From NCBI GenBank assembly GCA_013054445.1, contig JAAMPI010000682.1:1-28225 (forward strand): DNA of 28,225 nucleotides, given 5' to 3'. The stretch is from Cudoniella acicularis. Taxonomy: Eukaryota > Ascomycota > Leotiomycetes > Helotiales > Helotiaceae. Shown one piece after another: positions 1-10,575 of the stretch; positions within the stretch are counted from its first letter, which is position 1, and each line of letters opens with the position of its first letter. The notes beneath the pieces were generated by a model. It did not search any database. It was not told where the DNA came from and saw only the letters and a program-made list of their open reading frames with translations. A program made the position numbers and the translations under genes.

Positions 1-2280
1 CGACGATATAGCACTTCCTATACGCTTGAGGGCAAGCTTTTTTAGAAGGGGGGGGGGTGATGTCATAGACCTAGTTCGACGCCAGGATAGATTGACTTGA
101 TAGTAGTCGACGTAATGACTTGATTCGACGCTCGTCGATTCAATGACTTGATAGTAGCCTGTCCTTCTGATCGATAGTCGATTCAATGGCTTGACGACTG
201 ACCGAGTGACTCACTATCCAGGGGAGTCGCTTACGGACTACTTCGCTTACTAGCGCTATTTGTGTAGTTAAATAGAGCTTCTCCCTCCGGGAGAACCTCT
301 TCTTCTCTCCTTAGTTTAGTCTCTTCGATAATATAGCACCTTCTTGCAAATACGTCCCTACGTGACGTCAGGGCCCTAGTGCCTTTATAGAGCCGTAACA
401 AAGATAAACGAAGATACTAGTATAATATTAAGAATTCGTAAAACTATTCGATAACCTAGAAGATATAAGGGCTCTACTAGAATATAAGCTATAGGATTAT
501 ATAATCAGACTTAAAGAAGAGATAAAGCTAATATCTAAGAAGTATTAATAGTATAATCTATAAACCTTAGAGACGCTTAAGAAATATATAGAAGAGGTAG
601 TAAAGAAGGAATAGATCTAGAAATCAAACTTACCTACCGCTATAAAATATACTATTAGTATATAAGAAAGGCGATCCGAATAGTCGACCTTATATAGACT
701 ATCGTAGGCTAAACGCCGTAATAGTTAGGGACGTATATCCGATACTAAACGCGTAGTATCTATAAGATAGACTAGTAAAAGCGATTATCTTTATAAAGCT
801 AGATTAAAAGAATATATTTAATTTAATTAGAGTCGTTAAAAGATATAAATAGATAATAGCCTTTATCCTACCCTTAGGACTATAAGAGTATATTATAATG
901 TCGTTTAGACTTATAAACGTATTAGCTATTTACTAACACTAGAATAATAAGATTCTATATAAATACTTAGATATTACGGTTATATATTACCTTAATAATA
1001 TCCTTATCTTCTTTAAAAGGCGAGAAGATTATAAAATATATATAAAATAAGTTATATATATACTTATAAAAGTTAATTTAAAGATTAAACTATCTAAATA
1101 CGAATTTAGAGTTAAAGAGACGATTTTCTTAGGCTATATTATAAAACCTAGAGAAATAGCTATCGACCTTAAGAAAATAGAAGTAATTAAAGAATAGGTA
1201 ATACCCTAAAACATTAAGGATGTCTAGACATCTCTAGGGTTCGTAAACTTTTACTAGATATTTATAAAAGGATACTCTAGGATCGCTAAGCTACTTATAT
1301 AACTTATAAGAAAGGACGCTAAGTTTATATAGAATAACGAAACAGATACGGCTTTCTACTAGCTTAAGGAATAATTTAAGCGGAAACCGATCTTACGGAG
1401 CTATCGAGACGATAAGCTAAGTATCGTCGAAACAGACGTGTCTAATATATAGACCGGGGGAGTATACCTCTAACCGGACGACGATAGTAGACTATATCTA
1501 GTAGCTTACTTCTTATATAAAATATTACTAGTAGAATAAAATTATAATATCTACGAGAAAGAGCTACTTACTATAGTAGAGGTGTTACGATATTAGTAGG
1601 TTTATCTCTAAAAATCCCGATTCCTAATCACTATTTATACTAACTATATAAACCTACGGACCTTTATTATTATAAAGGTCCTAGATAATAGACGGTTAGC
1701 CAGATAGTTAGAGGAATTAGCGGGTTACGACCTTATAGTAAAACACGTAAAAAGAACCGATAATATTAGAGTAGACGCTCTTAGTTAGAAACTAAGATAC
1801 GAAGATAACAAGTTATATAAAGAAACGGCGATCCTCTATACCCTAGAAAACGGAGACCTTATACTAGTAATCAGGGAGGTTATAGCTATAGATAACCTTA
1901 GCCTATAGATCGAACGAATCTATAAAGCTACTAAGTAGGAAATCAAGTATAACCTATATTTAGATAAGGAACTATATATAAAAGACGGAACTCTATAGCG
2001 AGCTAAGATAGGGAAAATGTTTATTCCCTTAATAATAATCCGAGACTTTATCGCTAACTAGTATTCGCTACTAGTATACGGCTACTAGGAAGCGAGAAGA
2101 ACGTATAAAAGGATAGCGAAGAATTACTAGTGCCCTAAGCTAAGGTTACTAGTAAACTAGGTAGTTAGTAACTACGATACTTATATCCGAAACAAGCTAA
2201 GCCGCTATCCTCCTTATAGACAAATAAGTATAGTATAGAAGGACAAATATAACCTAAAAGAGAGAGAGTTTAAATAGACG
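1..2280 (+). mobile_element. RIP-degraded Ty3/gypsy-type LTR retrotransposon (pol relic)
   Basis: This is a dead retrotransposon polyprotein. Reading the + strand in the frame that starts at 664 and ignoring stops gives a reverse transcriptase signature (a YRRLN-like segment at about 700-715, and YLNN at 988-999 where the catalytic YLDD is expected). An RNase H-like stretch follows at about 1420-1600, and an integrase zinc-finger-like stretch at about 1940-2220. Almost every interruption is TAG, as expected from CAG or TGG after C-to-T change. CpA and TpG are nearly absent while TpA is everywhere and CpG survives, which is the RIP pattern. The first 400 bases are less degraded and contain a hairpin (7-bp arms, 279-295) and repeats of AATGACTTGAT near 113-160. 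I could not define LTR ends. The gypsy assignment rests on domain order and RT similarity. Confidence 0.8.
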
Positions 2281-2390
2281 TTAATTTGACTTAAGAAGAA
2301 GAAGCTACGCTGCCTAAGAACACGTCTTTTATCCTCTTTCGCGTAGGTCACGTGTCTACGACCACGTGACTACCCAGCGACCGACTGACT

Positions 2391-3060
2391 TCCCTACTAT
2401 AATAACTAGTAAAGATATTAATAAGCTATATATAAATCTAGTAATAAGACTTTATATTAATATATACTAGACTCTATAATTAATATTATAGGCGATAATA
2501 NAGAANAGGCTAGTCTAGAGTCTCTAATTAAGATTATAGACGAGAATATAGAGAAGGCTATTAAGCTATAACGATACTGTCTTTAAAATATAATAAAGTA
2601 CTTGTTTAAGAACTTTATTAAGAATAATAGTCTATAAATAGATAAGATTTCGAATAACCTTAATAAAACTATAAAGCTAACTAACCTTATCCTTAAAATA
2701 GATAAGAAAGTCGTTAAGAGAGCTAAAACTATTAAAAGCTAGTTAATTAAATCTTAAAAATATATTAAGGATTATAGATTCGAAGAGGAGAAAGTCACGC
2801 GCCGTTTAGAGAAACTATAAGTAGTAGGGTTTTAATAAGTATTTAATAGCTAGAGGCAGCTACTTAGCACGTATTATAATTACTATATCTAGTCTAGTAT
2901 ACGCTATATAAGAAACTTTCTAAACTTCTCTCTATTTATTATATATTCTAAGATATACTATTACTAGGACATTTAGTTAGGGACTCTGTTTTAGGGGGTA
3001 ACTTAGGTATATTAAAACTCTATTATTACTGCGATCCTGCCTAAACTAATTTTTATAGAT
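2391..3060. mobile_element. Second TA-rich RIP relic, unidentified
   Basis: This stretch has the same TA-saturated composition and dense TAG/TAA codons as the pol relic before it. It is separated from that relic by about 110 bases of ordinary composition (2281-2390, with two CACGTG-like sites). It contains the only two ambiguous bases in the window (N at 2501 and 2506). No recognisable domain can be read. It could be the gag part or internal end of the same retroelement, or a different element. The composition returns to normal at about 3060. Confidence 0.55.
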
Positions 3061-4224
3061 TATCTAGGCCAGCTGGATGTGATACAAATAAGAAAATCAA
3101 GTTGCCTTTAAAAACGGGACAATAAAGTCAAAAGAGCATAATAAGGAAGATTTCGGGATGTAACGGACAGAACGAGGTATCATTATATATCTGCATCCAC
3201 TTCCCACCGTGGGTATCCATGGCTGACGCGGGGCGATCCACAAACCTCGGTTCCCGCGTCCCGGAATTCAGTCCTCAAGAGAAGAGCGGCCGATTGCGAA
3301 AGAAACTCTAGTAAATCAGATACCTCGAACTGCCCTAGGGACGTCAATGATTGCCACCAACCCATGAAGTAAGCTCCTGCAGGCTCTTGTCTCAGATTGC
3401 TCTACCCTTTGTTATTTCCTTCTTGAAACGTATTTGGATTGAGTGAGTCTTGCAACTGATACGCCAAGAGCTTGACCTTTGGAAGAAAGTGAACGCTTTC
3501 AGTTCAATTCAGTAAGTTTGTGGAAGTGGGCGGTTACCATCATGCCGCGTGGGTGGAATCTCCCAACACAACCATGAATCCAAATATACCAGAAACCTGT
3601 TCATCTATTCTTTTTCTCAGTCAGATTTTATGTTCTATGATTCATGCTCCGCACGCTAAATAAAAAACTACTTAAGCCATGCTGCTGACATGAGATAGAA
3701 AACTCTGTCCGTTCAACAACCGAAGGGATATTTTCGCCGAGTCACTTAAAAAGATTCTCATGTCTCTGGTACCACTTTTTCTGTTATAAATTGTAGGAAA
3801 GAGAAATTCTTTGTAGGAAACGCTACTGCTGAATTCTGACACGGAGGGTCGAAAGCGCTAAGCGAAAGGGAAAAGGGGGTATTTTGCACATCTTAATTTG
3901 GTGCCGAAGCGACATCTTGCAACAACGCTTCAAAATAAAAAGGTGATGCGTACTAATAATTCTCATAAAGTTTAGGGCGATCTTCAGTGGTTTGACAGCC
4001 GCAGCAAAAAATTAGTGATGATCAATATTTAGAACACCCGCTCCATTTATTGTATGATGAAGGGCTTCAACTTCTTTCCATCCCAGAATTATGACTCTTC
4101 TTCTTTCTGCTATTGGAAAGTTCAACTGTCCAGAGAAACATTTGGTATCTTGCAATCCTAGTTTCAACACCAGAATTCGTCGGCCTTGATGGATAGGTGG
4201 AGTAAAATGACGAATACTTTTTTT
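3061..4224. other. Intergenic region, no gene seen
   Basis: Composition is ordinary for the host. The only open frames are short and resemble no protein I know. The stretch at 4067-4224 is the 3' flank of the enoyl reductase on the minus strand. It serves as spacer between the transposon relics and the left end of the cluster. Confidence 0.6.
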
Positions 4225-5446
4225 TTACTTTAGTAATGTAACTAATTTTCTTCCTGATACTGAACCCGACTTCAGCAAAACTAAGCCAGCTAACACGCCT
4301 TCTAATCCCCCATCCAACAGCTGCGTCGGATGCGCCCGCAGCTTCCCCTCGTCCAACAACCTCTGGTACATAGGATAGCACCGGCTCCCAAGTTCCTTTT
4401 TTGCCAAATCAGCGGGCTTGCCATACCCGCCGGGCAGCTTAACCTCCCCAAAAATCTGAAACGCCATTATAAAGGAGGCATGAACAGCTCGCCTCTTGGC
4501 CAGCAGCTCATCAGCACTTGGTTGAGGGAAGCGTACCGCCCGCCTGTGCGTGCCATAGCAGCGTAGCAGCACTCAACACTTTCTTTGCCCGAGATACAGT
4601 CCATTACATGTTTTAAACGACCACCCGTGTACTCTTTTATATTGGTGGCTGTGTCTGGGCGGCTGTAGTCGAAGACAGCAGTGGCGCCATACGAGCGGAC
4701 GAGGTCGAAGTTGCTTGGGGAGCAGGTTGTGATGGGGTCGAGGCCGGAGAGTTTAAGGAGCTGGATAGCTACTTTAAAAAAATTAGATAAATCAGTCCTG
4801 TGTTTCTTTTGTTTTTTGAAAAGAGGTTAAATGTAAAAGGACAAAGAAATAAGTTGTTACTAGTGCCGGTTGCGGTGCTCCCGCCGTAGACGAGGACGGG
4901 AAGAGGCGTCTTGGAGTTGGAGGGCTGGGGACTATCCGGTGTTGCCGGAAGGTTCAGGGCATCAGCGCCCCATAATGCCAGTGTGCAAGTGGCGAGAGCA
5001 GTGCCGAGGCTTGCCCCCTTGGCCATATCCATATCCGATATGCCGATGCCGGGCTTTGTAGCCCGCCCGGGACCGGGAACGCGGAGTATAAACTCGGTAG
5101 GTGCCCGCACGTACTCAGCAAAGGCGCCATTTTCGGTAGTCTCTAGATCTGCGGAGTTTGTGACACCGCAAACCAAGTCACCCGGAGCAAGATCCGTGCC
5201 GGTTCCATCGGCAACTGCGACAACCGTTCCGGCAAAGTCAGTGCCGACTCCAGCTCCGGGTGTTGGAAATGCTGCGCATATTTTGTAGTCGCTCGGGTTC
5301 AGGGCCACAGCGACCGTCTTGACAATCACGGTTCCCGGCAATAGCGTTGGCACGGGGATGCTGTGGACGATCTGTGGCTTTCCGCCCCTATCTTGTGCGA
5401 TGGCGCGCTGGGAGCTTGGGGCGACCGGTACCGCTAGCACCGCCAT
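4225..5446 (-). pseudogene. Trans-acting enoyl reductase (LovC-like MDR), frameshifted
   Basis: This belongs to the medium-chain dehydrogenase/reductase enoyl reductases (LovC, TenC and ApdC type) that work in trans with PKS-NRPS or highly reducing PKSs to reduce the growing chain with NADPH. Exon 1 is 5446-4861. It begins MAVLAV and contains ALNPSDYK, GVGTDFAGTV and the cofactor-loop motif VYGGSTATGT. Intron 4860-4769 (92 nt, GTAACA...TAG) keeps the frame and joins to IQLLKLSG, followed by TTCSPSNFDLVRSYGA and FDY, all family-typical. At about 4515-4530, just after GGRYASLN, the matching C-terminal sequence (PSADELLAKRRA, then ELGSRCYPMYQRLLDEGKL) continues in another frame. This fits loss of one base in a short C run. 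In the original frame translation stops near 4470. The rest of the C-terminus is conserved up to the TAA at 4225, so the break is recent or a sequencing error. Total length, about 375 residues, matches the family. Confidence 0.85.
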
Positions 5447-6189
5447 GGTTGTTTGTGGACACAGTACATTTTTCTTGCTGAAAGGAAACTGGCGGATGTA
5501 AGTATACTCTGATTATGCATTCAGAGCCCCGCGAAATGCTGATTGTTTCTTTTTCGGCGTGTTCTACGCAACTCCATCAATCTGTTATCCAAGGGGCCTC
5601 TTCTCGTTAGCCGGTTATATTCGGAGCCGCTTTAGGCAAAACAACTCCGAATCCGACTCTGACCCTGCATCTTACCACAGTTACATAGCAGTTTCTCCCT
5701 CCATACAAGCCCAAACTGATGCCAGGGTACATTACTCCGTTTGTGTACGGTGGATCCTCCCATTGAGCTTTCAGCCAGGGGCTCCCAATCCCATAGTTTC
5801 CTCATGTAGAAGCTTCAAGTTGAAGCTCCTAAGGCGCTTTAAATTAAGTTTCATTTATTTAATAAAATAGTTGAGTCGGCGCAATCCCCTTCGTTGCGAT
5901 CAGCCTTGCACCTAGGACGAGCTTGATATGTTTTACGACAAAAGTAAAACTATGATATGGAACGCGGTAATTATTTAAAAAGTTATAGTAAAGATCAAAA
6001 TCATAATATTTAAAACCGTTTGAACACTGAAAATATAGCCTATTACAGTATTATACCACCTTTGCGACATATAGTTCTCAAGCCTTGCCGCAGCGGAGGG
6101 GGTGTAGTCGCTCCCATTTCGTGGCCACTACACTGCTAGTTTAATATGGTATTACAGACAAAATGCCTTTGTGCAGTTCTTTTCATACC
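5447..6189. other. Intergenic: enoyl reductase promoter and P450 3' flank
   Basis: No gene is seen. Upstream of the enoyl reductase start lie CGGAGCCG at 5622-5629 (inverted CGG triplets with a 2-base spacer) and a 17-bp palindrome with 8-bp arms at 5811-5827. The part from 5870 to 6060 is AT-rich. Either palindrome could bind a regulator, but neither is proven. Confidence 0.5.
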
Positions 6190-8086
6190 CTAGTCCTTCT
6201 CTCTACTTACTGGTACAAACTTCACCTTTACCTCCGGCTTAACTAAAAGTCCATAGTGGAGTAACATCGCACTTAAATCGACACGCTGTCCTGGCACCTG
6301 AATCACGTCAAACATCCATAGCACTTTAGCTATAAACAGCTTTCCCTGCATCCAAGCCATCTCCCTACCAAGACAGACTCTCGGGCCCAGAATAAAGAAA
6401 AAGAAGCCCTTGAGATCATCGTGAGCAAACTTGTCGTCGTAAAGCGGATGCTCTGCTGGAAGCCAACGATGTGGCCGGTAGTGCAGTGGTTCGTGGAAGT
6501 ACCGCGGGCTTCGGCCAAGGGCCAAGATGCTCGTCTGGACGTGGACCTGTCATACTGAGATTAGCAGCTGGATATCGTTGGAGGAATAGGACATGTTATG
6601 AGGAGAGCTTCTTACCCCCTTTGGAATATATTCTCCATCAACCATGGCACCAGGGCTGAGACGTGGAAACCCTGTGAGGTTACTTGGAAGCATTCGGAGT
6701 GTTTCTTTAAGACACGCTTGTAGATACGGGAGGGATATTACTGATTCTGGAGTGATATCGTTGTAGCTTTTAAACGCATTCCTGATCTCTTCAACTAAGA
6801 TCTTGAGAGATTTGGGCTCTTGAAGCAGAAAAAAGAGGGTACCGTAGAACCAGTGCGAGATTGGGTCAAACCCAGCCAGCATAAGCTGCACAGTGACCGA
6901 GGTTAGTTGTTTAAGCTCGCGAATGTCCGTAGGAAGAGGGCTGTCGGCAGGTAGCACATATTCAAAGAAGTCAACGTGCTGTGTTTTGCCTCTCCTGTCG
7001 ATACGCCCTCCTACTTTTTCATCAACGTTTTTCTCCATTGTAGCCCACGAATTCAGCTTAGCTAAAGGCACCCACAGGTACTGGAACGGCTTGAGGAGAG
7101 GAAAACGCTTAAAGACCTGCATGACAGTAGAGTACTGGTTAAAACCGATGAGAACCTCAAGATAAATCGAGTTTTTCACTAAAAGATGGCCGCAAGAGTT
7201 AGTATCTAGGGGTTAGGGAGAGTAGTACCTTAAATAACTTACGGTCTTTCATCTGATTCATTTTCTCGTTCCAGGATAGCTCGGACGATAGGTCCATAGC
7301 TAACCAATTCGTCCACTGGACGAGCCCAACGCCCTCGGGAGCGTTACCCAGTTCTTGCATCCTCTCAACAAAGTAATCTATATACTGGTGTACCAAGGGC
7401 TCCATAGCTCTCATCGACCGCTTGCTAAATCCAGGCGCGATCTTCTTCAGTACCTGATGGTGCCGTGCAGGGTCTTGTTCCCAAATAATACCGCCGAGGT
7501 CGTCCCCACGATTATTGAAATCCGTTTTGACCCATGTCTCGAGGCCTTTTTGATTGGGAGAAAAGATATCTAAAGCGCATCCTTAGCAATCTATCCCGAA
7601 TATAAGGTACCTTTTGCCTTTCCAGTGTTCAACTTACCAATGGTAGCCTGCGGAGTGAGAAACACAAGCTCGTTGGGCGCAATACGGACAACATCGCCAT
7701 ATTTTCTCAGCACATTGTCAATCGCCCATGGGTATCGCCCTGAAAGCCTAGAGTCCTGGTCAATTTGCTATCTCTCCACTGAGTAGCTCAGCTCTTGACA
7801 GCATAACTCACCAGTGATAGCCGTACCAAATGTTGGAGACGGCTGCTATCCGTGGACCGGGATACTTCGAGAGTGGGTGGAAATATAAAAGGTATGTACA
7901 TCGAGCTACCGTATAAACAGTGATCTACAAATCTGATTAGATGTGTTGATATTTCCTGCGCATACTGGCACTTGAATAGGTGCGGCTAACTGAGAGACAT
8001 ACAAATCCCAAAATGATGGTCGCGAGAGCCTGTACAGTTATCGTATCGAACAAGATGGTTTGTTGGAAAGCCATCGTTTGAACCAT
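6190..8086 (-). CDS. Cytochrome P450 monooxygenase (CYP65-like), six exons
   Basis: This is a membrane-anchored haem monooxygenase, probably oxidising the PKS-NRPS product. My exon model is 8086-8003 (or from 8074, an in-frame second ATG four codons on), 7924-7812, 7747-7638, 7569-7243, 7178-6616 and 6546-6190. The five introns are 64-78 nt, all GT-AG, and the phases join without a stop, giving about 513-517 residues, a normal P450 length. The N-terminus has one hydrophobic anchor ([15 protein letters not shown]), then [19 protein letters not shown] and [15 protein letters not shown] follow, as in isotrichodermin C-15 hydroxylase-like P450s. The K-helix ExxR is in KETLRM. The haem loop [10 protein letters not shown] is complete with its cysteine. 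The I-helix reads [10 protein letters not shown], so the usual Thr pair after the acidic residue is replaced by Pro-Ile. The 3' end of the SAT4-type gene on the same strand lies about 1 kb upstream. The substrate cannot be inferred. Confidence 0.9.
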
Positions 8087-9126
8087 TCCTCTGATGAGAC
8101 GTGACCCGAGGCTGTGGTTGGTTTGGATGACCTGAGTGTTGGAGGCAGTGCGATTATAATATTTATTACAAATGCCTGAGAATAGAATGCAGATGATGAA
8201 AGTACTTGATCTTAGATACTAGAGGTTGAGAGGGGAGAATATCAGATCGTCCTTTGGTCAAGAACAGGGATGCTTACTCTCTCCCGAAATCCCCGTTCAG
8301 CTCACTGCACAGTTTCAAGTTCCAACTCCGCGTTAGTGTTAGCACCATCAACTCGCACAGCCTCAATGTTGGATTTCTGGAAATAGCAGGCGTATCGGAA
8401 TTCCGAGGCGTATTGACATCGCTCTCATTGTGTATTTAGCCGGATGGGAGGCCTCTCGGGACAGCACCTTCCGCTGTTATTTTCTTTGTTGGGAATTCTG
8501 CTGTACATGCGGATATATAGGCATAGTGGGCGTAGTTTCGCGCACGAGGTAGAGCTCTCTCCCTCTCTTGCGTTTTCTTTTCTACTCTTTTCTTTATATA
8601 TTTAAAACTTTTATTTAATAGGTTTTGCCAGGGTAGGCAATAGTGTACGAAATTCGTATAGAAAAGGCGTGCGGTATATAGTAATATATAGGTAATTAGC
8701 TTATAGACTCTAGGTATACTATTTGAATATAATACAAGGGCTTAGTATCTAATTCCATATACTATTATTAACCTTAGTTTTTAGAAGACTTTATAATATT
8801 CGATATATATAATATATAAAGAAATATAAAACGAACTAAACTTTTATAAATTAAAGATAATAAAAGTAAGATAAAAAAACTTAAAAACTTATAGCCTTAA
8901 TATCAAGATATCTTAATAGAGAATATTAGACCTAATTAGAATATAGAAGTATATTAGATAGCAGAGGTTATATTACAAAATCATAATGAACTAATGGTAT
9001 AGTGGTCAAATAGCGTATTCGTGATAAATATAAAGACAAATGCAATTAGAGCTAAGCAATGTAATTACAAGTCAATCTCCACAACAGTAGGGCCATCATA
9101 TATGAAGTCCCCCCAAAGTATCTATT
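8087..9126. other. P450 promoter and TA-rich RIP relic, no gene
   Basis: The part next to the P450 (8087-8580) has normal composition and probably holds its promoter. The stretch at about 8600-8990 is TA-rich with scattered TAG/TAA and few CpA/TpG, like the relics at the left end. It is probably a small decayed repeat of unknown family. At about 8994-9030 there is a sequence resembling a tRNA A-box (TGGTATAGTGG), but no convincing B-box or cloverleaf follows. Confidence 0.5.
8395..8406. promoter_or_regulatory. Perfect 12-bp palindrome with CGG-N4-CCG
   Basis: TCGGAATTCCGA is a perfect palindrome about 310 bp upstream of the P450 start. Inverted CGG triplets are the standard target of dimeric Zn(II)2Cys6 proteins, and the window encodes one. 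Binding is inferred, not shown. Confidence 0.4.
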
Positions 9127-10575
9127 CTAGACGACATCGACCGTCCGATTGACCTTTATAGCGCCCATCGGATATGTACTTTCACCCGTATGACCCAGCT
9201 CCGCATCGCCACCACCATCCTTCGCACGCGGCTCTGCCCAAGCAAGACCTTTATTGCTCGACCCATCCATTCTCAGCCAAGACTGACTATGCTGGCTCCC
9301 CGTCTCGCTACTACTGTGTGGCTCTCCTCCTCCGTGAGCATCGGTTTTGGAGCCAGAGATTGCAGAGCCGGAAGCGGATTTCGGTTTTGTGCGGAGAGTT
9401 GCAAGGCCGAGACTGCTGACTTTAGAGGTGAGACGGCTCCAGAGCCCGGTTTCGGGGAGGAGGGGCTTGTAGACGGGTGCGCAGCAGCAGACGATACAAG
9501 CGACGGACTGCACTGCTGCCCAGAGGCCGAGAACCGCGGAGGTGTCTAGGTTGATAAGATGTTAGTGATGTGGTATTTGAGTGATCGCAGGATTTTTCCA
9601 TAAAAAGGGAGAGGGCAGAGCGTAAAAGATAAGAAATACTTACTTGTCAAGGTAGGAGAGTAAGCCAATCCAATTTTGATGAAGCCAAAGATTCCTGCCC
9701 TAGAACTGGCGTTAGTTGGGGGAGTAAAAAAAGGGGGAAGACACGAGTACTTACAAGCTTCCAATGCCGAAAAGAAAAAACAACTTCCATTTCGTACCCC
9801 GTGATATTTGCAGAGATCGGATCATGAACATAGCCAGGATAACGAGGAAGAAATCAATTATGGAGTTGGGTGGTTCCCCGGAAACGAGAATCAACTGATA
9901 TTTTATGCACGTCCCTGGAACCCACCACTTCCAGAATTTTTCCACGGGATGGCATTGATACACCTGTAAGAATAATGACATGATGTACACTGCACCCTGG
10001 AAGGCGCCGAGGAACCAGATCCAGTAGACGAAGGTGCGCTTCACGCCAAAGATGCGGTGGTATAAAGCCAGAATGCTGAACTTGGCCAAGGTCTGATCGA
10101 GAGGAGTGATGAGATCGGCCAGAAAGACCATCTAAAGGGTGGAATCATGTGTTAGGTTGAAAATCCAGAGTTGACTAAGGGAATGTACTGTATGTCTATG
10201 TTCTCAACGTACCTTGAAGACTTTCTCGAAAGCTACTGTATCAACGGCCACCGTATTCAAGTCGCGGCCATTGATAATATTGAGTGCTTAAGTGGACTCC
10301 ACGTCAGCATTGACAGCGAAAGGAAAGGAGTGATCGAAATCTTTGTTGGTGAAATGCGTGTTGGGATTTAGCGTACCGTATAGCACGACAGCGACCCGTA
10401 GAAGAAAGACAAGCACCGCTGACAGAGCTAACCAATCTTCTAAGGCAGGCTTTCGGCGTGTTTGCCTCGTGGCGATGAAGCGAAGGGCAATGGCTATCAT
10501 GCAGATCATCGCGGAGACAATAAGCACGACCCAATAAGCGCCCTGTTCGTCGCCCTGAAAAGTGTTGAAAGTCAT
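9127..10575 (-). CDS. SAT4/PTH11-type seven-helix membrane protein
   Basis: This is an integral membrane protein of the fungal rhodopsin-fold (SAT4/PTH11-like) group. Such proteins are common beside secondary-metabolite genes, but their biochemical role is mostly unknown. My exon model is 10575-10377, 10286-10213, 10131-9755, 9699-9644 and 9545-9127. The four introns are 55-98 nt, all GT-AG and phase-consistent, giving about 374 residues, the usual size. Hydrophobic helices include YWVVLIVSAMICMIAIALRF (preceding ALEDWLA), FVYWIWFLGAFQGAVYIMSL, IIDFFLVILAMFMI and GLWAAVQSVACIVCCCAPVY. Family-typical segments are LAKFSILALYHRIF, the YQCHPVEKFW loop with its cysteine, and PVYKPLLP after the last helix. 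The last 100 or so residues form a polar Ser/Gly-rich cytoplasmic-type tail. It could sense or transport something for the pathway, but the sequence does not show which. The P450 lies downstream on the same strand. Confidence 0.88.

Noticed and set aside
1..3060. CRISPR or other repeat array in the TA-rich left end
   Set aside because: The apparent repetition comes from TA-rich RIP composition. No evenly spaced repeats exist and the organism is a fungus.
3183..3365. 60-residue minus-strand open frame
   Set aside because: No recognisable motif, no neighbours on which to base a function, and the length is expected by chance.
4067..4381. 104-residue minus-strand frame overlapping the enoyl reductase
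   Set aside because: It is a shadow frame of the reductase C-terminus, and the other frame carries the family motifs.
5559..5870. 103-residue plus-strand open frame between the enoyl reductase and the P450
   Set aside because: No family resemblance and no promoter or intron evidence. It covers the reductase upstream region.
9174..9549. Plus-strand open frames opposite the SAT4-type gene tail
   Set aside because: They are antisense shadows of the low-complexity Ser/Gly-rich C-terminal exon.
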